Below, one piece after another: positions 6,149 to 13,910 of a stretch of 23,954 nt of DNA. The stretch is from an uncultured Oscillospiraceae bacterium (GTDB lineage Bacteria; Bacillota; Clostridia; Oscillospirales; Oscillospiraceae). The first letter of the stretch is position 1, and the number at the start of each line of letters is the position of its first letter. The notes beneath the pieces were generated by a model. That model was given only the letters and a program-made list of their open reading frames with translations, did no database searches and was not told the DNA's origin. The stretch is from NCBI GenBank assembly GCA_958436045.1, contig CAUBIP010000019.1:1-23954 (forward strand). The letters are read 5' to 3'. A program made the translations under genes and the position numbers.

Positions 6149-8703
6149 GGGTTCTCCTTCCCATTCCAACCCAGCTGCTGACCGATGGTCGTTTTGCTCG
6201 GGCGCGGGGCGATGGTCTGCGTAATGCCCGCCTCGGCGGCGGCGACCTCCTCCAGAAACTCCCGGGCTGAGACCCGCAGCACACCGCTGCGCAGTGCCGA
6301 CAGCTGCACCAGCGCGTCCGACGTCACAACGCGGACGGCGTAGTTTTTCCCGATCTCATGGGCCAGGCGCTCGATATACAGATCGCCCGTCTCGTTCTCT
6401 GCCGTATAGACCACATGGACCCCATGGTGATCTGACCGGCTGCCCCGGCCGCCCCGGACGCGATAGGCATCGAAGACGACCAGCGTCTCCCGCCCGGTAA
6501 AGGCCCGGTAATTGGCCAGGCGCTCCAAAAGCTTTTCCCGGGCGGCGGCAAGGTCGCTGGCGGCCAGCGCAGCAAGCTCCGGCCAGCAGAAGATCAAGTT
6601 ATAGCCGTCGACGACGATCAGCGTCTTGTGGGGCGGCGGAGACGGCTGCGCCGGGGCTGCCCGGTCTGACCGGGTGGGCGCGGTATATTGCCTGCGGCGG
6701 ACGGGGCCAAACTCCCGCTCCATGATCGCCTCCAGCTCCCGGTCGTCCAGGCGCAGGTTCCGGGTCCGCACCGGTGGTGGCGTATCCGGCTGCCGCTGCT
6801 CCAGAATGCTGCCCAGGTGCATATAGTCCGGCACCTTGTCCCATGGGACGTAAAAGCCCGCGCCGTGGGCGCAGAAGATGGAGCCCGGTGGATTTTCCAG
6901 GTCCGCCGCCGGGTCATAGCCGATGGCGGCACAGACCGCCTCTGCATTATGGCACGGGGCATAGCCGTCCACCCGGCATTGGAGCTGGCCGCGGCCCTGG
7001 GTATAGGCCGCGACCTCCCGCGCATAGCCCCGCATCGTGCTGACGGGGGCCGTACCGGTCAGCGTCACCGTCTCCTGCCCTGTCTCCGGCGGATCAAAGC
7101 GGCCTGCCATGCGCTTGATATCCTGCATCGCCCGGCCCAGCTGGGGCAGGGGGAGCTCCAACCGGAAGGCGTAGACCGGCGCAAGCAGCACGCTCTTTGC
7201 CTGCATCAGGCCCTGGCGGACCGCCCGCCAAGCCGCCTCGCGAAAGTCGCCGCCTTCGGTATGCTTGAGATGGGCGCGGCCCGCTTTTAGTGTAATTTTC
7301 AAGTCCGTCACCGGCGCACCGGTCAGGACGCCCCGGTGCTGCTTTGCCGCAAGCTCCGCCAGAATGAGCCGCTGCCAGCTGCGGGCCAGCACATCCTCAC
7401 TGCAATCGGCATCCAGCACGACGCCGCTGCCCGGCTCCAGCGGCTCCAGCAGCAGATGGACCTCGGCATAATGCCGCAGCGGCTCATAATGGCCGACGCC
7501 CTCCGCCGGGGCGGCAATGGTCTCCTGATAGAGAATGCGCCCCTCGTCCAGCTGCACCGGCAGATCGAACCGCGCTTGGATAAGCTGCTGCAGCACCTCG
7601 ATCTGCACCTCGCCCATCAGCTGGAGATAGATCTCTCGCAGGGCCGGGTCGTAGCCGATGTGCAGCTGCGGGTCCTCTTCCTCCAGCTCCGCCAGGCGGC
7701 GCAGCGCCGTCTGGGTGTCGCAGTCCGGCGGGAGGCGCAGGCGATAGCGGAGCACAGGGCGCAGCTGGGGCGCAGGCGCGTCCGGCTGCAGGCCCAGGCC
7801 CTGGCCGCTGTGCGTCTCCTGCAGACCCAGGGCGGCGCAGACGCCGCCGGGCCCGACCTGGGAGACGGGCGCAAATTTTGCCCCGGTATAGACCCGCAGC
7901 TGGCTGACCTTCTCCGGGCCAACGGCGTCCCGGACCTGAAGTGTCCCGCCGGTGACCTTGAGAAAGGTCAGGCGGTTTCCCTGGCTGTCGCGGCTAATCT
8001 TAAATACGCTAGCACCAAAGGCGGGCAGCGGCGTGCGCTGCAGCGTAAAACGCTGCAGGCCGGAAAGCAGCGGCTCCAGTCCCTCCAGGCGCAGTCCTGC
8101 GCCAAAATAGCAAGGGTAAGCCCGCCGGGCGGCAATCAGCCCCGCTGCCGTCTCATCAGAAAGGGTGCCGACGCGCAGATAGCTCTCCAAAACGCCCTCG
8201 TCACACAGAGCCAACTCCTCCTGCCAGCCCGGCGCAGTCATATCGACACAGCCCGGGTCCAGCTTCTGCCGCAGCTGCTGAAGCAGCTGCGCCTGGTCCG
8301 CCCCGGGCAGATCCATTTTCGTCACAAAGACAAACGCCGGAATCCGGTATCGCCGCAGCAGCCGCCACAGCGTCACCGTATGGGCCTGGACGCCGTCTGT
8401 GCCACTGATGACGAGGATCGCATAATCCAGCACCTGCAGCGTCCGCTCCATCTCAGCGGAAAAATCCACGTGGCCCGGCGTATCGAGCAGCGTCAGCTCC
8501 GCCTCCGGCAGACGCAGCGGGGCCTGCTTGGAGAAGATCGTGATGCCGCGCCGCCGCTCCAGGGCTTCGTGATCCAGGCAGGTGTCGCCGTGATCGACCC
8601 GGCCCAAGCGCCGCAGCTGGCCTGCAGTATAGAGCAGCCCTTCGCACAGCGTCGTTTTCCCGGCGTCCACATGTGCCAGCACACCGATGACCAATCGTTT
8701 CAT
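6145..8703 (-). CDS. Tet(M)/EF-G-like translational GTPase fused to a C-terminal NYN (YacP/Rae1-like) nuclease domain
   Basis: The protein is 852 aa. Residues 1-190 are a translational G domain: P-loop AHVDAGKTT (10-18), DTPGHVDF with His78, and TKMD (128-131). EF-G-like domains II to V follow to about 600, and the block RGQLQCRVDGY aligns with the C-terminal part of Tet(M). The domain IV tip that reads YSPVSTPADFR in Tet(M) is HLKHTEGGDFR here (478-488), so tetracycline protection is not predicted. A linker (635-690) leads to a NYN domain (693-820) with VVDGYN (Asp699, Asn702), VFDAY (Asp745), ETGD (Asp774) and VVTSD (Asp796). The Bacillus Rae1/YacP nuclease of this fold cuts mRNA in the ribosomal A site. 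Inference: a ribosome-binding GTPase that delivers an A-site nuclease. The ATG has two GGAGG sites upstream. It overlaps ylmH by 4 nt. Confidence 0.85.
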   Translation of the reverse strand: MKRLVIGVLAHVDAGKTTLCEGLLYTAGQLRRLGRVDHGDTCLDHEALERRRGITIFSKQAPLRLPEAELTLLDTPGHVDFSAEMERTLQVLDYAILVISGTDGVQAHTVTLWRLLRRYRIPAFVFVTKMDLPGADQAQLLQQLRQKLDPGCVDMTAPGWQEELALCDEGVLESYLRVGTLSDETAAGLIAARRAYPCYFGAGLRLEGLEPLLSGLQRFTLQRTPLPAFGASVFKISRDSQGNRLTFLKVTGGTLQVRDAVGPEKVSQLRVYTGAKFAPVSQVGPGGVCAALGLQETHSGQGLGLQPDAPAPQLRPVLRYRLRLPPDCDTQTALRRLAELEEEDPQLHIGYDPALREIYLQLMGEVQIEVLQQLIQARFDLPVQLDEGRILYQETIAAPAEGVGHYEPLRHYAEVHLLLEPLEPGSGVVLDADCSEDVLARSWQRLILAELAAKQHRGVLTGAPVTDLKITLKAGRAHLKHTEGGDFREAAWRAVRQGLMQAKSVLLAPVYAFRLELPLPQLGRAMQDIKRMAGRFDPPETGQETVTLTGTAPVSTMRGYAREVAAYTQGRGQLQCRVDGYAPCHNAEAVCAAIGYDPAADLENPPGSIFCAHGAGFYVPWDKVPDYMHLGSILEQRQPDTPPPVRTRNLRLDDRELEAIMEREFGPVRRRQYTAPTRSDRAAPAQPSPPPHKTLIVVDGYNLIFCWPELAALAASDLAAAREKLLERLANYRAFTGRETLVVFDAYRVRGGRGSRSDHHGVHVVYTAENETGDLYIERLAHEIGKNYAVRVVTSDALVQLSALRSGVLRVSAREFLEEVAAAEAGITQTIAPRPSKTTIGQQLGWNGKENP

Positions 8704-8750
8704 CCGGCCTCCTACCTCCTTTGCCCTACCCCAGGCGCGTACTTTTCATT

Positions 8751-8779
8751 ATTATACGCGATTGCCCGCCCAATGGCAA
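8751..8779 (-). promoter_or_regulatory. Sigma-A promoter of the GTPase-NYN/ylmH unit
   Basis: On the minus strand, TTGCCA (8779-8774) and a perfect TATAAT (8756-8751) are 17 bp apart, about 48 nt before the ATG at 8703. Confidence 0.8.
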
Positions 8780-8801
8780 GAGCCGGGCGGCCTTGGTGGA
8801 C

Positions 8802-8830
8802 TTGGGGCGGGATTTGTGGTAAAGTATAGA
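8802..8830 (+). promoter_or_regulatory. Possible promoter of the lipoprotein-sbcD-sbcC operon
   Basis: TTGGGG (8802-8807) and TATAGA (8825-8830) are separated by 17 bp, about 40 nt before the ATG at 8872. The -35 is weak (three of six matches), so confidence is moderate. It is back to back with the leftward promoter at 8751-8779. Confidence 0.45.
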
Positions 8831-8871
8831 AAAATCCGCCGCGGTGGGCGGTGGGGTGTTTGGAGGGGGCG

Positions 8872-9927
8872 ATGGGTTTGAAAAAGCGGATCATTTCCCT
8901 GCTGCTGGCGCTGGTGCTGATCCTGGGCCTGGCCGGGTGCGATATGGGGGCCGGGGCGCAGACGGCGCGGCCCGCGGACAGCACTGGGCTGACGGTCTGG
9001 TTTCTCGATGTGGGCCAGGCGGATGCGGCGGTGCTCCAATGCGACGGGCAAACGATGATGATCGACGGCGGCAACGCGGCCGACAGTGATTTTATCTACG
9101 CCTGGCTTAAAGAACACAGCATAGACCAGATCGACGCCATGGTCTGCACCCACACCCATGAGGACCACGCCGGGGGGCTGTCCGGTGCGCTGCATTATGC
9201 CAACGTTGCCGCGGCCTACGCCCCAGTGACCCAGGCGGAGACGAAGACGTTCCAGGACTTCACCCGTTTTCTGGCCGAGCAGGGCGTCACGCTGACCGTC
9301 CCCAGTCCGGGTGACCAGTTTTCCCTGGGCAGCGCGGCGGTCGAATTTCTTGGCCCGCTGGAAAATTACACGGAGGTCAATAACACCTCCCTCGTCCTGC
9401 GGATAGATTACGGCCAGACGTCCTTCCTCTTCACCGGGGATATGGAAAAAATGGCGGAGCAGGACCTGCTGGAGGCCGGGGCCCGGCTGGACGCGACGGT
9501 GCTGAAGGTCGGCCACCACGGCGGCGATACCTCCTCCAGCGCAGAATTTCTCCAGGCGGTGGGGCCGGAATATGCCGTCATCTCCGTCGGCGCGGGCAAT
9601 TCCTACGGCCATCCGAACGACGCCGTCCTGTCGCGCCTGGCAGCAGTCGGTGCGACGGTCTATCGGACGGACAAACAGGGGACGGTCTGCTGCGCGTCCG
9701 ACGGCAAGACGGTGACGTTCGCCTTTGAAAAATCCGCGCCCCAGTCCGAGGGGCCCACCCAGGTAGCGCCGGAGATGGCTGCTGGGTACATTGGCAATGC
9801 CAGCAGCAAAAAATTCCACCGACCCACCTGCGGCAGCCTGCCGGAGCCGCAGAACCAGGTCACGTTCCAGACCCGGCAGCAGGCGCTGGACGCAGGCTAT
9901 AGCCCCTGCGCCCGGTGCAACCCGTAA
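8872..9927 (+). CDS. Secreted lipoprotein with ComEC-like metallo-beta-lactamase fold and C-terminal Cys-rich Ada-like tail
   Basis: The protein is 351 aa from ATG 8872, which has GGAGGGGG just upstream; an ATG at 8851 would put extra residues before the signal peptide. A lipoprotein signal (KKR, hydrophobic core, lipobox LAGC with Cys23) implies anchoring outside the cell membrane. The body is a metallo-beta-lactamase fold: FLDVGQADAAVL, IDGG, the metal motif HTHEDH (94-99), TGDME and VGHHGG, as in the hydrolase domain of ComEC/Rec2 and related extracellular hydrolases. The last 45 residues (FHRPTC...GYSPCARCNP) resemble the Ada-type zinc-binding tail often attached to secreted nucleases. 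A role in hydrolysing extracellular DNA or nucleotides is an inference. It ends 10 nt before sbcD, so it probably heads that operon. Confidence 0.82.
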   Translation: MGLKKRIISLLLALVLILGLAGCDMGAGAQTARPADSTGLTVWFLDVGQADAAVLQCDGQTMMIDGGNAADSDFIYAWLKEHSIDQIDAMVCTHTHEDHAGGLSGALHYANVAAAYAPVTQAETKTFQDFTRFLAEQGVTLTVPSPGDQFSLGSAAVEFLGPLENYTEVNNTSLVLRIDYGQTSFLFTGDMEKMAEQDLLEAGARLDATVLKVGHHGGDTSSSAEFLQAVGPEYAVISVGAGNSYGHPNDAVLSRLAAVGATVYRTDKQGTVCCASDGKTVTFAFEKSAPQSEGPTQVAPEMAAGYIGNASSKKFHRPTCGSLPEPQNQVTFQTRQQALDAGYSPCARCNP

Positions 9928-9937
9928 AGGAGGCCCC

Positions 9938-11059
9938 ATGAAGCTTTTACACTGCGCGGACCTGCATCTTGGCAAGCGGCTGGGCTGCTTTGACCTGCTG
10001 CCGGACCAGCGGATCATTCTGCAGGAGATCCTATCTATCGCCGCCGACGCAAAGGTCCAGGCCATCCTTCTGGCGGGGGATGTTTATGACAAGCCCGACC
10101 CTCCAGCGGCGGCCATGGCGGTCTTTTCCGATTTTGCCGCCCGGCTGCACGAGGCAGGCATCGCCCTGTATCTCATCAGCGGCAATCACGACAGCAGCCG
10201 CAGGCTTTCGTATTTTTCGCCGCTGCTGGCCCACTGCCAGGTCTATTCTGCCGGGGAATTCACCGGTGCGGCCCGGTGCTATACATTACGCGATGCGTAC
10301 GGCCCCGTCGTGCTGCATCTGCTGCCGTTTCTGCGGCCAGCTACCGTCCGGCGCTTTTTCCCAAGCCAGACAATCGGGACATATGAAGACGCCGTCCGGG
10401 CCGCGCTGGCAGCGACGCCCCGGGCGCCGGAGGCGCGCCATGTGCTGCTGTGCCATCAGTTCATCACCGGGGCGGCAACCTGCGATTCTGAGCAGGGGGC
10501 TGTCGGCGGGCTAGATCAGGTCCCGGCGGAGGTCTTTGCCGGGTTCGACTACGTCGCGCTGGGACATCTGCACGGGCCGCAGCAGGTGGGCAGCCCCACG
10601 GTGCGCTACAGCGGCTCGCCGCTGCCGTATTCCTTCTCGGAATGCGGGCAGAAAAAATCCGTGACCGTCGTCGACCTTGGCCCCAAGGGGCAGGTAGACG
10701 TGCAGACGGTCCCGCTGCATCCGCCCCACCCCATGCGGGAGATCCGGGGCAGCCTGGAGGCGCTGCGGCGCGCCCCCTACAGTGAGGATTTTGTCCGTGT
10801 CATCCTGACGGATGAGGAGGTCCGGTCCGACGCCCGGGTGGCGCTGCTGCCGGTGTTTCCCAATATGCTGCGCTTCGGCGTGGAAAACAGCAAGACGGCG
10901 ACGGATATCGCCGTGCAGGGCGTGCGGCAGCTGGAGCGGCAGACGCCGCTGGACCTCTTCCAGGCGTTTTACGCCGCACAGAACGGCGGCGTCGCCCCGG
11001 GTGAGGCCCGGACGGCGCTGGTCGCCAAAATCCTGCGGGAATTGGAGGAAACGGAATGA
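9938..11059 (+). CDS. sbcD: SbcD, Mre11-type nuclease subunit of the SbcCD complex
   Basis: The protein is 373 aa. The start is ATG 9938, with AAAGGAGG 5 nt upstream and the family-typical opening MKLLHCADLHLGKRL; the frame is open further upstream but runs into the previous gene. Mre11-type phosphoesterase motifs are present: DLHLG (Asp8, His10), GDVYD (Asp48), GNHD (83-85), a CHQF histidine and GHLH. With SbcC it forms an ATP-dependent nuclease that cuts hairpins, cruciforms and protein-blocked DNA ends in the cytoplasm. Length is normal for the family. Its stop overlaps the sbcC start (ATGA), as is usual for this pair. Confidence 0.96.
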   Translation: MKLLHCADLHLGKRLGCFDLLPDQRIILQEILSIAADAKVQAILLAGDVYDKPDPPAAAMAVFSDFAARLHEAGIALYLISGNHDSSRRLSYFSPLLAHCQVYSAGEFTGAARCYTLRDAYGPVVLHLLPFLRPATVRRFFPSQTIGTYEDAVRAALAATPRAPEARHVLLCHQFITGAATCDSEQGAVGGLDQVPAEVFAGFDYVALGHLHGPQQVGSPTVRYSGSPLPYSFSECGQKKSVTVVDLGPKGQVDVQTVPLHPPHPMREIRGSLEALRRAPYSEDFVRVILTDEEVRSDARVALLPVFPNMLRFGVENSKTATDIAVQGVRQLERQTPLDLFQAFYAAQNGGVAPGEARTALVAKILRELEETE

Positions 11060-13656
11060 AACCGGAGCGCTTGACATTATCGGCCTTCGGGCCCTTTGCC
11101 GGCTGCACGGAGCTCTCGTTTGAAGCGCTGGGGGCAGGCGGCGTCTTCCTCATTGCCGGGGACACCGGCGCGGGCAAGACAACGATCTTCGATGCCATCT
11201 CCTTTGCCCTCTATGGCGAGGCCAGCGGCGGGCGGGGCCGCCGGTCCGGGCGGTCCTTCCGGTCGGATTACGCAGCGCCGGGGCAGGAGACTTATGTCGA
11301 GCTGGTCTTCACCCAGCGGGGCGGGACGTATACCGTCCGCCGCAGTCCCGAATACACGCGGCCCAAAAAGCGGGGGCAGGGGGAGATCACCGTCCCGCCC
11401 CAGGCGTCGCTGACGGAGCCGGATGGCACGGTCTTGGCGCGACTGGAGCAGGTCAACGCCCGCGTGCGGGAGATCATCGGGCTGGACCGGGATCAGTTTG
11501 CCCAGACGGTCATGATCGCCCAGGGGGATTTCCTGCGGATCCTCAACGCCAGCTCCAAAGACCGCAAGGCATTATTCCAGAAGCTATTTCACACCGGCCT
11601 GTATGCCCAGCTGCAGGAGCGGCTGCGGCAGGAGGTGGGAAAGCTGCAGGACGAGGCTGCCGGATACGCTGCTGCCATCGCCGCCGCCCGGGGGCAGATC
11701 GTCTGGTCTGAGAATGCAGCTCCGGCGGAGCGGGAGATCGCGGCAGCCCAGGACCTGCAGGCCGTGCTGGATAGATATTTGACGCAGCAGCGGCAGGTGC
11801 AGCAGGCATTGCACACAGCCCTGCTTGCCGCAGGGCAGGCCCGGGCGGACTGCGCTGCCCGCCTTGCCGCCGCCCAGGCCGGGAACCGTCAGCTGGCTGC
11901 CCGGGACGCAGCCCAGCAGCGGCTTTCCGCGGTCCGGGCAGAGATGCAGGCCCAGGCGGGGCAAGCATCGCGTCTGGCGCTGGCAGATCGGGCCCAGGCC
12001 GTCGCCCCAGTGCGGGCTCAATACGAGGCTGCGCAGCTGCGGCAGGCCCAGGGGGCGGAGAAGCTAGCGGCCGCCCAGGCCCAGCGCATCCCCTGCCAGG
12101 CGGCGCTGGAACAGGCCCTGGCACGGCAGACACAGGCGCAGGCGCGGCTTTCCGAAGGGCAGCAGGCCCAAACCCAGGCGGCAGCCCTGCGCCAGCTGTT
12201 GCCCCAGTGCCGCCGCGCAGAGGAAACTGCCCGTCAGCTTGTCCAAGCAGAGCGGGAGACCGCGCGGCTGCAGGCCCTGTCCCAGCAGGCGGCAAGCGCG
12301 TATCAGACGCTGTATCATGCCTTCTGGGCTGGCCAGGCGGGGCTGTTGGCCCGGCAGCTGGAGCTGGGAAAGCCCTGCCCCGTCTGCGGAGCGACGGCGC
12401 ATCCGGCCCCGGCGGCGCTCGATGGTGCGGTCCCGGAGCGGCAGCAGGTCGACCGGGCGGAGCGGGCCTCCAAGCAGGCAGGAGATGCGTTTGCCGCCCA
12501 GGCCCAGAAGACCGCCGCCCTGCGCGCCAGGCTGGCAGAGGCCCGTCAGAGCCTTGCGCAGGCAGGTGCTGCGTCCTGCACGGCGGCGGAGCTGGCAAAG
12601 CGCGCCGATCAGCTGGAGCAGGCGGCCCGGGCCATCCAGGCAGAAGCGGATGCGGCGGCCCATGCCGTCCAGCAGGCCCAGGCCCGCCAGGCGGCCCTGG
12701 ATGCTACCCTGCAGCAGCTGACGACTGCCCAGGCAGATGGAGCAGATGCCCTGGTTCGTCAGCAGGCGGCGCTGCATGCGGCCTGTCTTGCCGCGGGCTT
12801 TGCCGATGACGCAGCCGCCCAAGCGGCATTTCTCCCTGCGGCGGAGCTTGACCGGCTGCGTCGGGAGATCACGGCCCGGCAACAGCGGCTTGCCCAGGCC
12901 GAGGGCGCGGCGGCAGAGCTGACCCGGGCGACGGAGGGGCTCGCCCCCGCCGACGAGACGGCCCTGCGGCAGGCGCTGGAGGCCGCCCAGACCCGGCAGA
13001 CCCAGCTGCAGGCGCAGCTGCGCCAGGCCGACGCTGCCCTGCAGCGCAATGAAGCCGCCGCCCAGCAGATCGCGGAAAACGCCGCCGCATACGATGCAGC
13101 CATGGAGCGCTGCGCCGTGGCGGAGGATGTGTACCGGACCGTCAGCGGGCAGCAGAGCCAGCGGGCAAAGCTGAGCCTGGAGACCTATATCCAGCAGTAT
13201 TATTTTCAGGAGGTCGTCGCGGCGGCGAATCTGCGGCTGACAGCGCTGTCCGGCGGTGTGTACCGGCTCCGCTGCAAGCCGGCCGTCCGGGACCTGCGGG
13301 CCCAGAGCGGGCTGGACCTTGATGTGTTGGACGCGAACACCGGCCTGTGGCGGGATGTCTCGACCCTGTCCGGCGGCGAATCGTTCTTGGCGTCGCTGGC
13401 CCTAGCCTTGGGGCTGTCGGATATCGTCCAAGCCATGAGCGGCGGCGTGCGGCTGGACGCGATGTTCATCGACGAGGGCTTCGGCACGCTGGACGAAGCA
13501 GCGCTGGACCAGGCGCTGCAGCTGCTGGACAAGCTCGCAGGCGGCGAACGCCTCGTCGGCATCATCTCCCACGTCAGCGCGCTCAAGCAGCGCATCGACC
13601 GAAAGATCCTAGTCGAAAAAAACGCCACAGGCAGCAGCCTGCGGCTGGAGTACTAG
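11056..13656 (+). CDS. sbcC: SbcC, Rad50-type SMC-like ATPase subunit of SbcCD
   Basis: The protein is 866 aa, on the short side of a family that reaches 1000 or more, mainly through shorter coiled-coil arms. Walker A is GDTGAGKT (35-42). Two long Ala/Gln/Arg-rich coiled coils flank a zinc hook CPVC (Cys441, Cys444), through which two molecules dimerise. The C-terminal half of the ATPase has the signature LSGGES (771-776) and the Walker B region MFIDEGFGTLDE (Asp806, Glu807). The protein bridges DNA ends and drives the SbcD nuclease. The coils are unusually rich in alanine and glutamine (QAQA runs), which gives large overlapping open frames on other strands that are not genes. No close T-tailed terminator follows; see the hairpins at 13774 and 13873. 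Confidence 0.96.
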   Translation: MKPERLTLSAFGPFAGCTELSFEALGAGGVFLIAGDTGAGKTTIFDAISFALYGEASGGRGRRSGRSFRSDYAAPGQETYVELVFTQRGGTYTVRRSPEYTRPKKRGQGEITVPPQASLTEPDGTVLARLEQVNARVREIIGLDRDQFAQTVMIAQGDFLRILNASSKDRKALFQKLFHTGLYAQLQERLRQEVGKLQDEAAGYAAAIAAARGQIVWSENAAPAEREIAAAQDLQAVLDRYLTQQRQVQQALHTALLAAGQARADCAARLAAAQAGNRQLAARDAAQQRLSAVRAEMQAQAGQASRLALADRAQAVAPVRAQYEAAQLRQAQGAEKLAAAQAQRIPCQAALEQALARQTQAQARLSEGQQAQTQAAALRQLLPQCRRAEETARQLVQAERETARLQALSQQAASAYQTLYHAFWAGQAGLLARQLELGKPCPVCGATAHPAPAALDGAVPERQQVDRAERASKQAGDAFAAQAQKTAALRARLAEARQSLAQAGAASCTAAELAKRADQLEQAARAIQAEADAAAHAVQQAQARQAALDATLQQLTTAQADGADALVRQQAALHAACLAAGFADDAAAQAAFLPAAELDRLRREITARQQRLAQAEGAAAELTRATEGLAPADETALRQALEAAQTRQTQLQAQLRQADAALQRNEAAAQQIAENAAAYDAAMERCAVAEDVYRTVSGQQSQRAKLSLETYIQQYYFQEVVAAANLRLTALSGGVYRLRCKPAVRDLRAQSGLDLDVLDANTGLWRDVSTLSGGESFLASLALALGLSDIVQAMSGGVRLDAMFIDEGFGTLDEAALDQALQLLDKLAGGERLVGIISHVSALKQRIDRKILVEKNATGSSLRLEY

Positions 13657-13680
13657 CACAGCACGCCCAGGGCTGCGCCA

Positions 13681-13714
13681 AGCCAAAGGCTCCCTTTACA
13701 CAAGAGCGCCTTTT
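13681..13714. repeat. Dispersed intergenic repeat related to the element at 5123-5205
   Basis: AGCCAAAGGCTCC matches the minus strand next to 5290, and TACACAAGAGCGCCTTT differs by one base from the minus-strand sequence TACACAAGGGCGCCTTT that ends the left arm at 5126-5142. The two loci are therefore members of one repeat family. Confidence 0.6.
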
Positions 13715-13773
13715 GTGCCTGAGCTTGCTTGTAGTGCTTGCAAAAATTTTCTCCTCATCCTCGTCATCCCATC

Positions 13774-13797
13774 CGCCCCTGCGCTTGCGCGGGGGCG
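13774..13797 (+). terminator. GC-rich hairpin after sbcC, weak terminator
   Basis: CGCCCCTGCGC pairs with GCGCGGGGGCG (11 bp, one T-G pair; a tight loop unless the last pair opens), followed by TCTCTTATCT rather than a true T-run. It lies 118 nt downstream of the sbcC stop. Confidence 0.4.
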
Positions 13798-13800
13798 TCT

Positions 13801-13855
13801 CTTATCTATACTAAACTAGACTAGACTTTACTTATCTTACCTATCCTATACTGTG
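13801..13855. repeat. Degenerate pentamer tract, 11 units of CTNNN
   Basis: Eleven successive 5-bp units all start with CT (CTTAT, CTATA, CTAAA, CTAGA, CTAGA, CTTTA, CTTAT, CTTAC and so on), with mostly A/T in the other three positions. It is clearly AT-richer than its GC-rich surroundings. No stem pairs within it. Confidence 0.7.
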
Positions 13856-13872
13856 TAAACAGAGCGACCCCC

Positions 13873-13898
13873 AAAAACCGCATGATCATGCGATTTTT
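13873..13898. terminator. Palindromic A-run/T-run hairpin, possible bidirectional terminator
   Basis: AAAAA, C, the 14-bp perfect palindrome CGCATGATCATGCG, A, TTTTT. On either strand this gives an A-tract, a stem with a GATC loop and a T-tract, the form of a short bidirectional terminator between convergent genes. The perfect stem is short (5 bp) unless the C-A mismatch is bridged. Confidence 0.55.
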
Positions 13899-13910
13899 AC
13901 CCTTCCGTTT

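Noticed and set aside
6145..8703. Tetracycline resistance gene
   Set aside because: Overall Tet(M) likeness is clear, but the drug-site loop of domain IV differs and the NYN fusion and ylmH coupling point to another role.
7336..8829. A 497-codon plus-strand frame opposite the GTPase-NYN gene
   Set aside because: Antisense to strongly conserved GTPase motifs; the protein is Gln/Arg/Leu low complexity.
11543..12882. Several long minus-strand and alternate-frame ORFs in the sbcC coiled coil
   Set aside because: They come from repeated GCC/CAG codons of the Ala/Gln-rich coils; no motifs and no translation signals.
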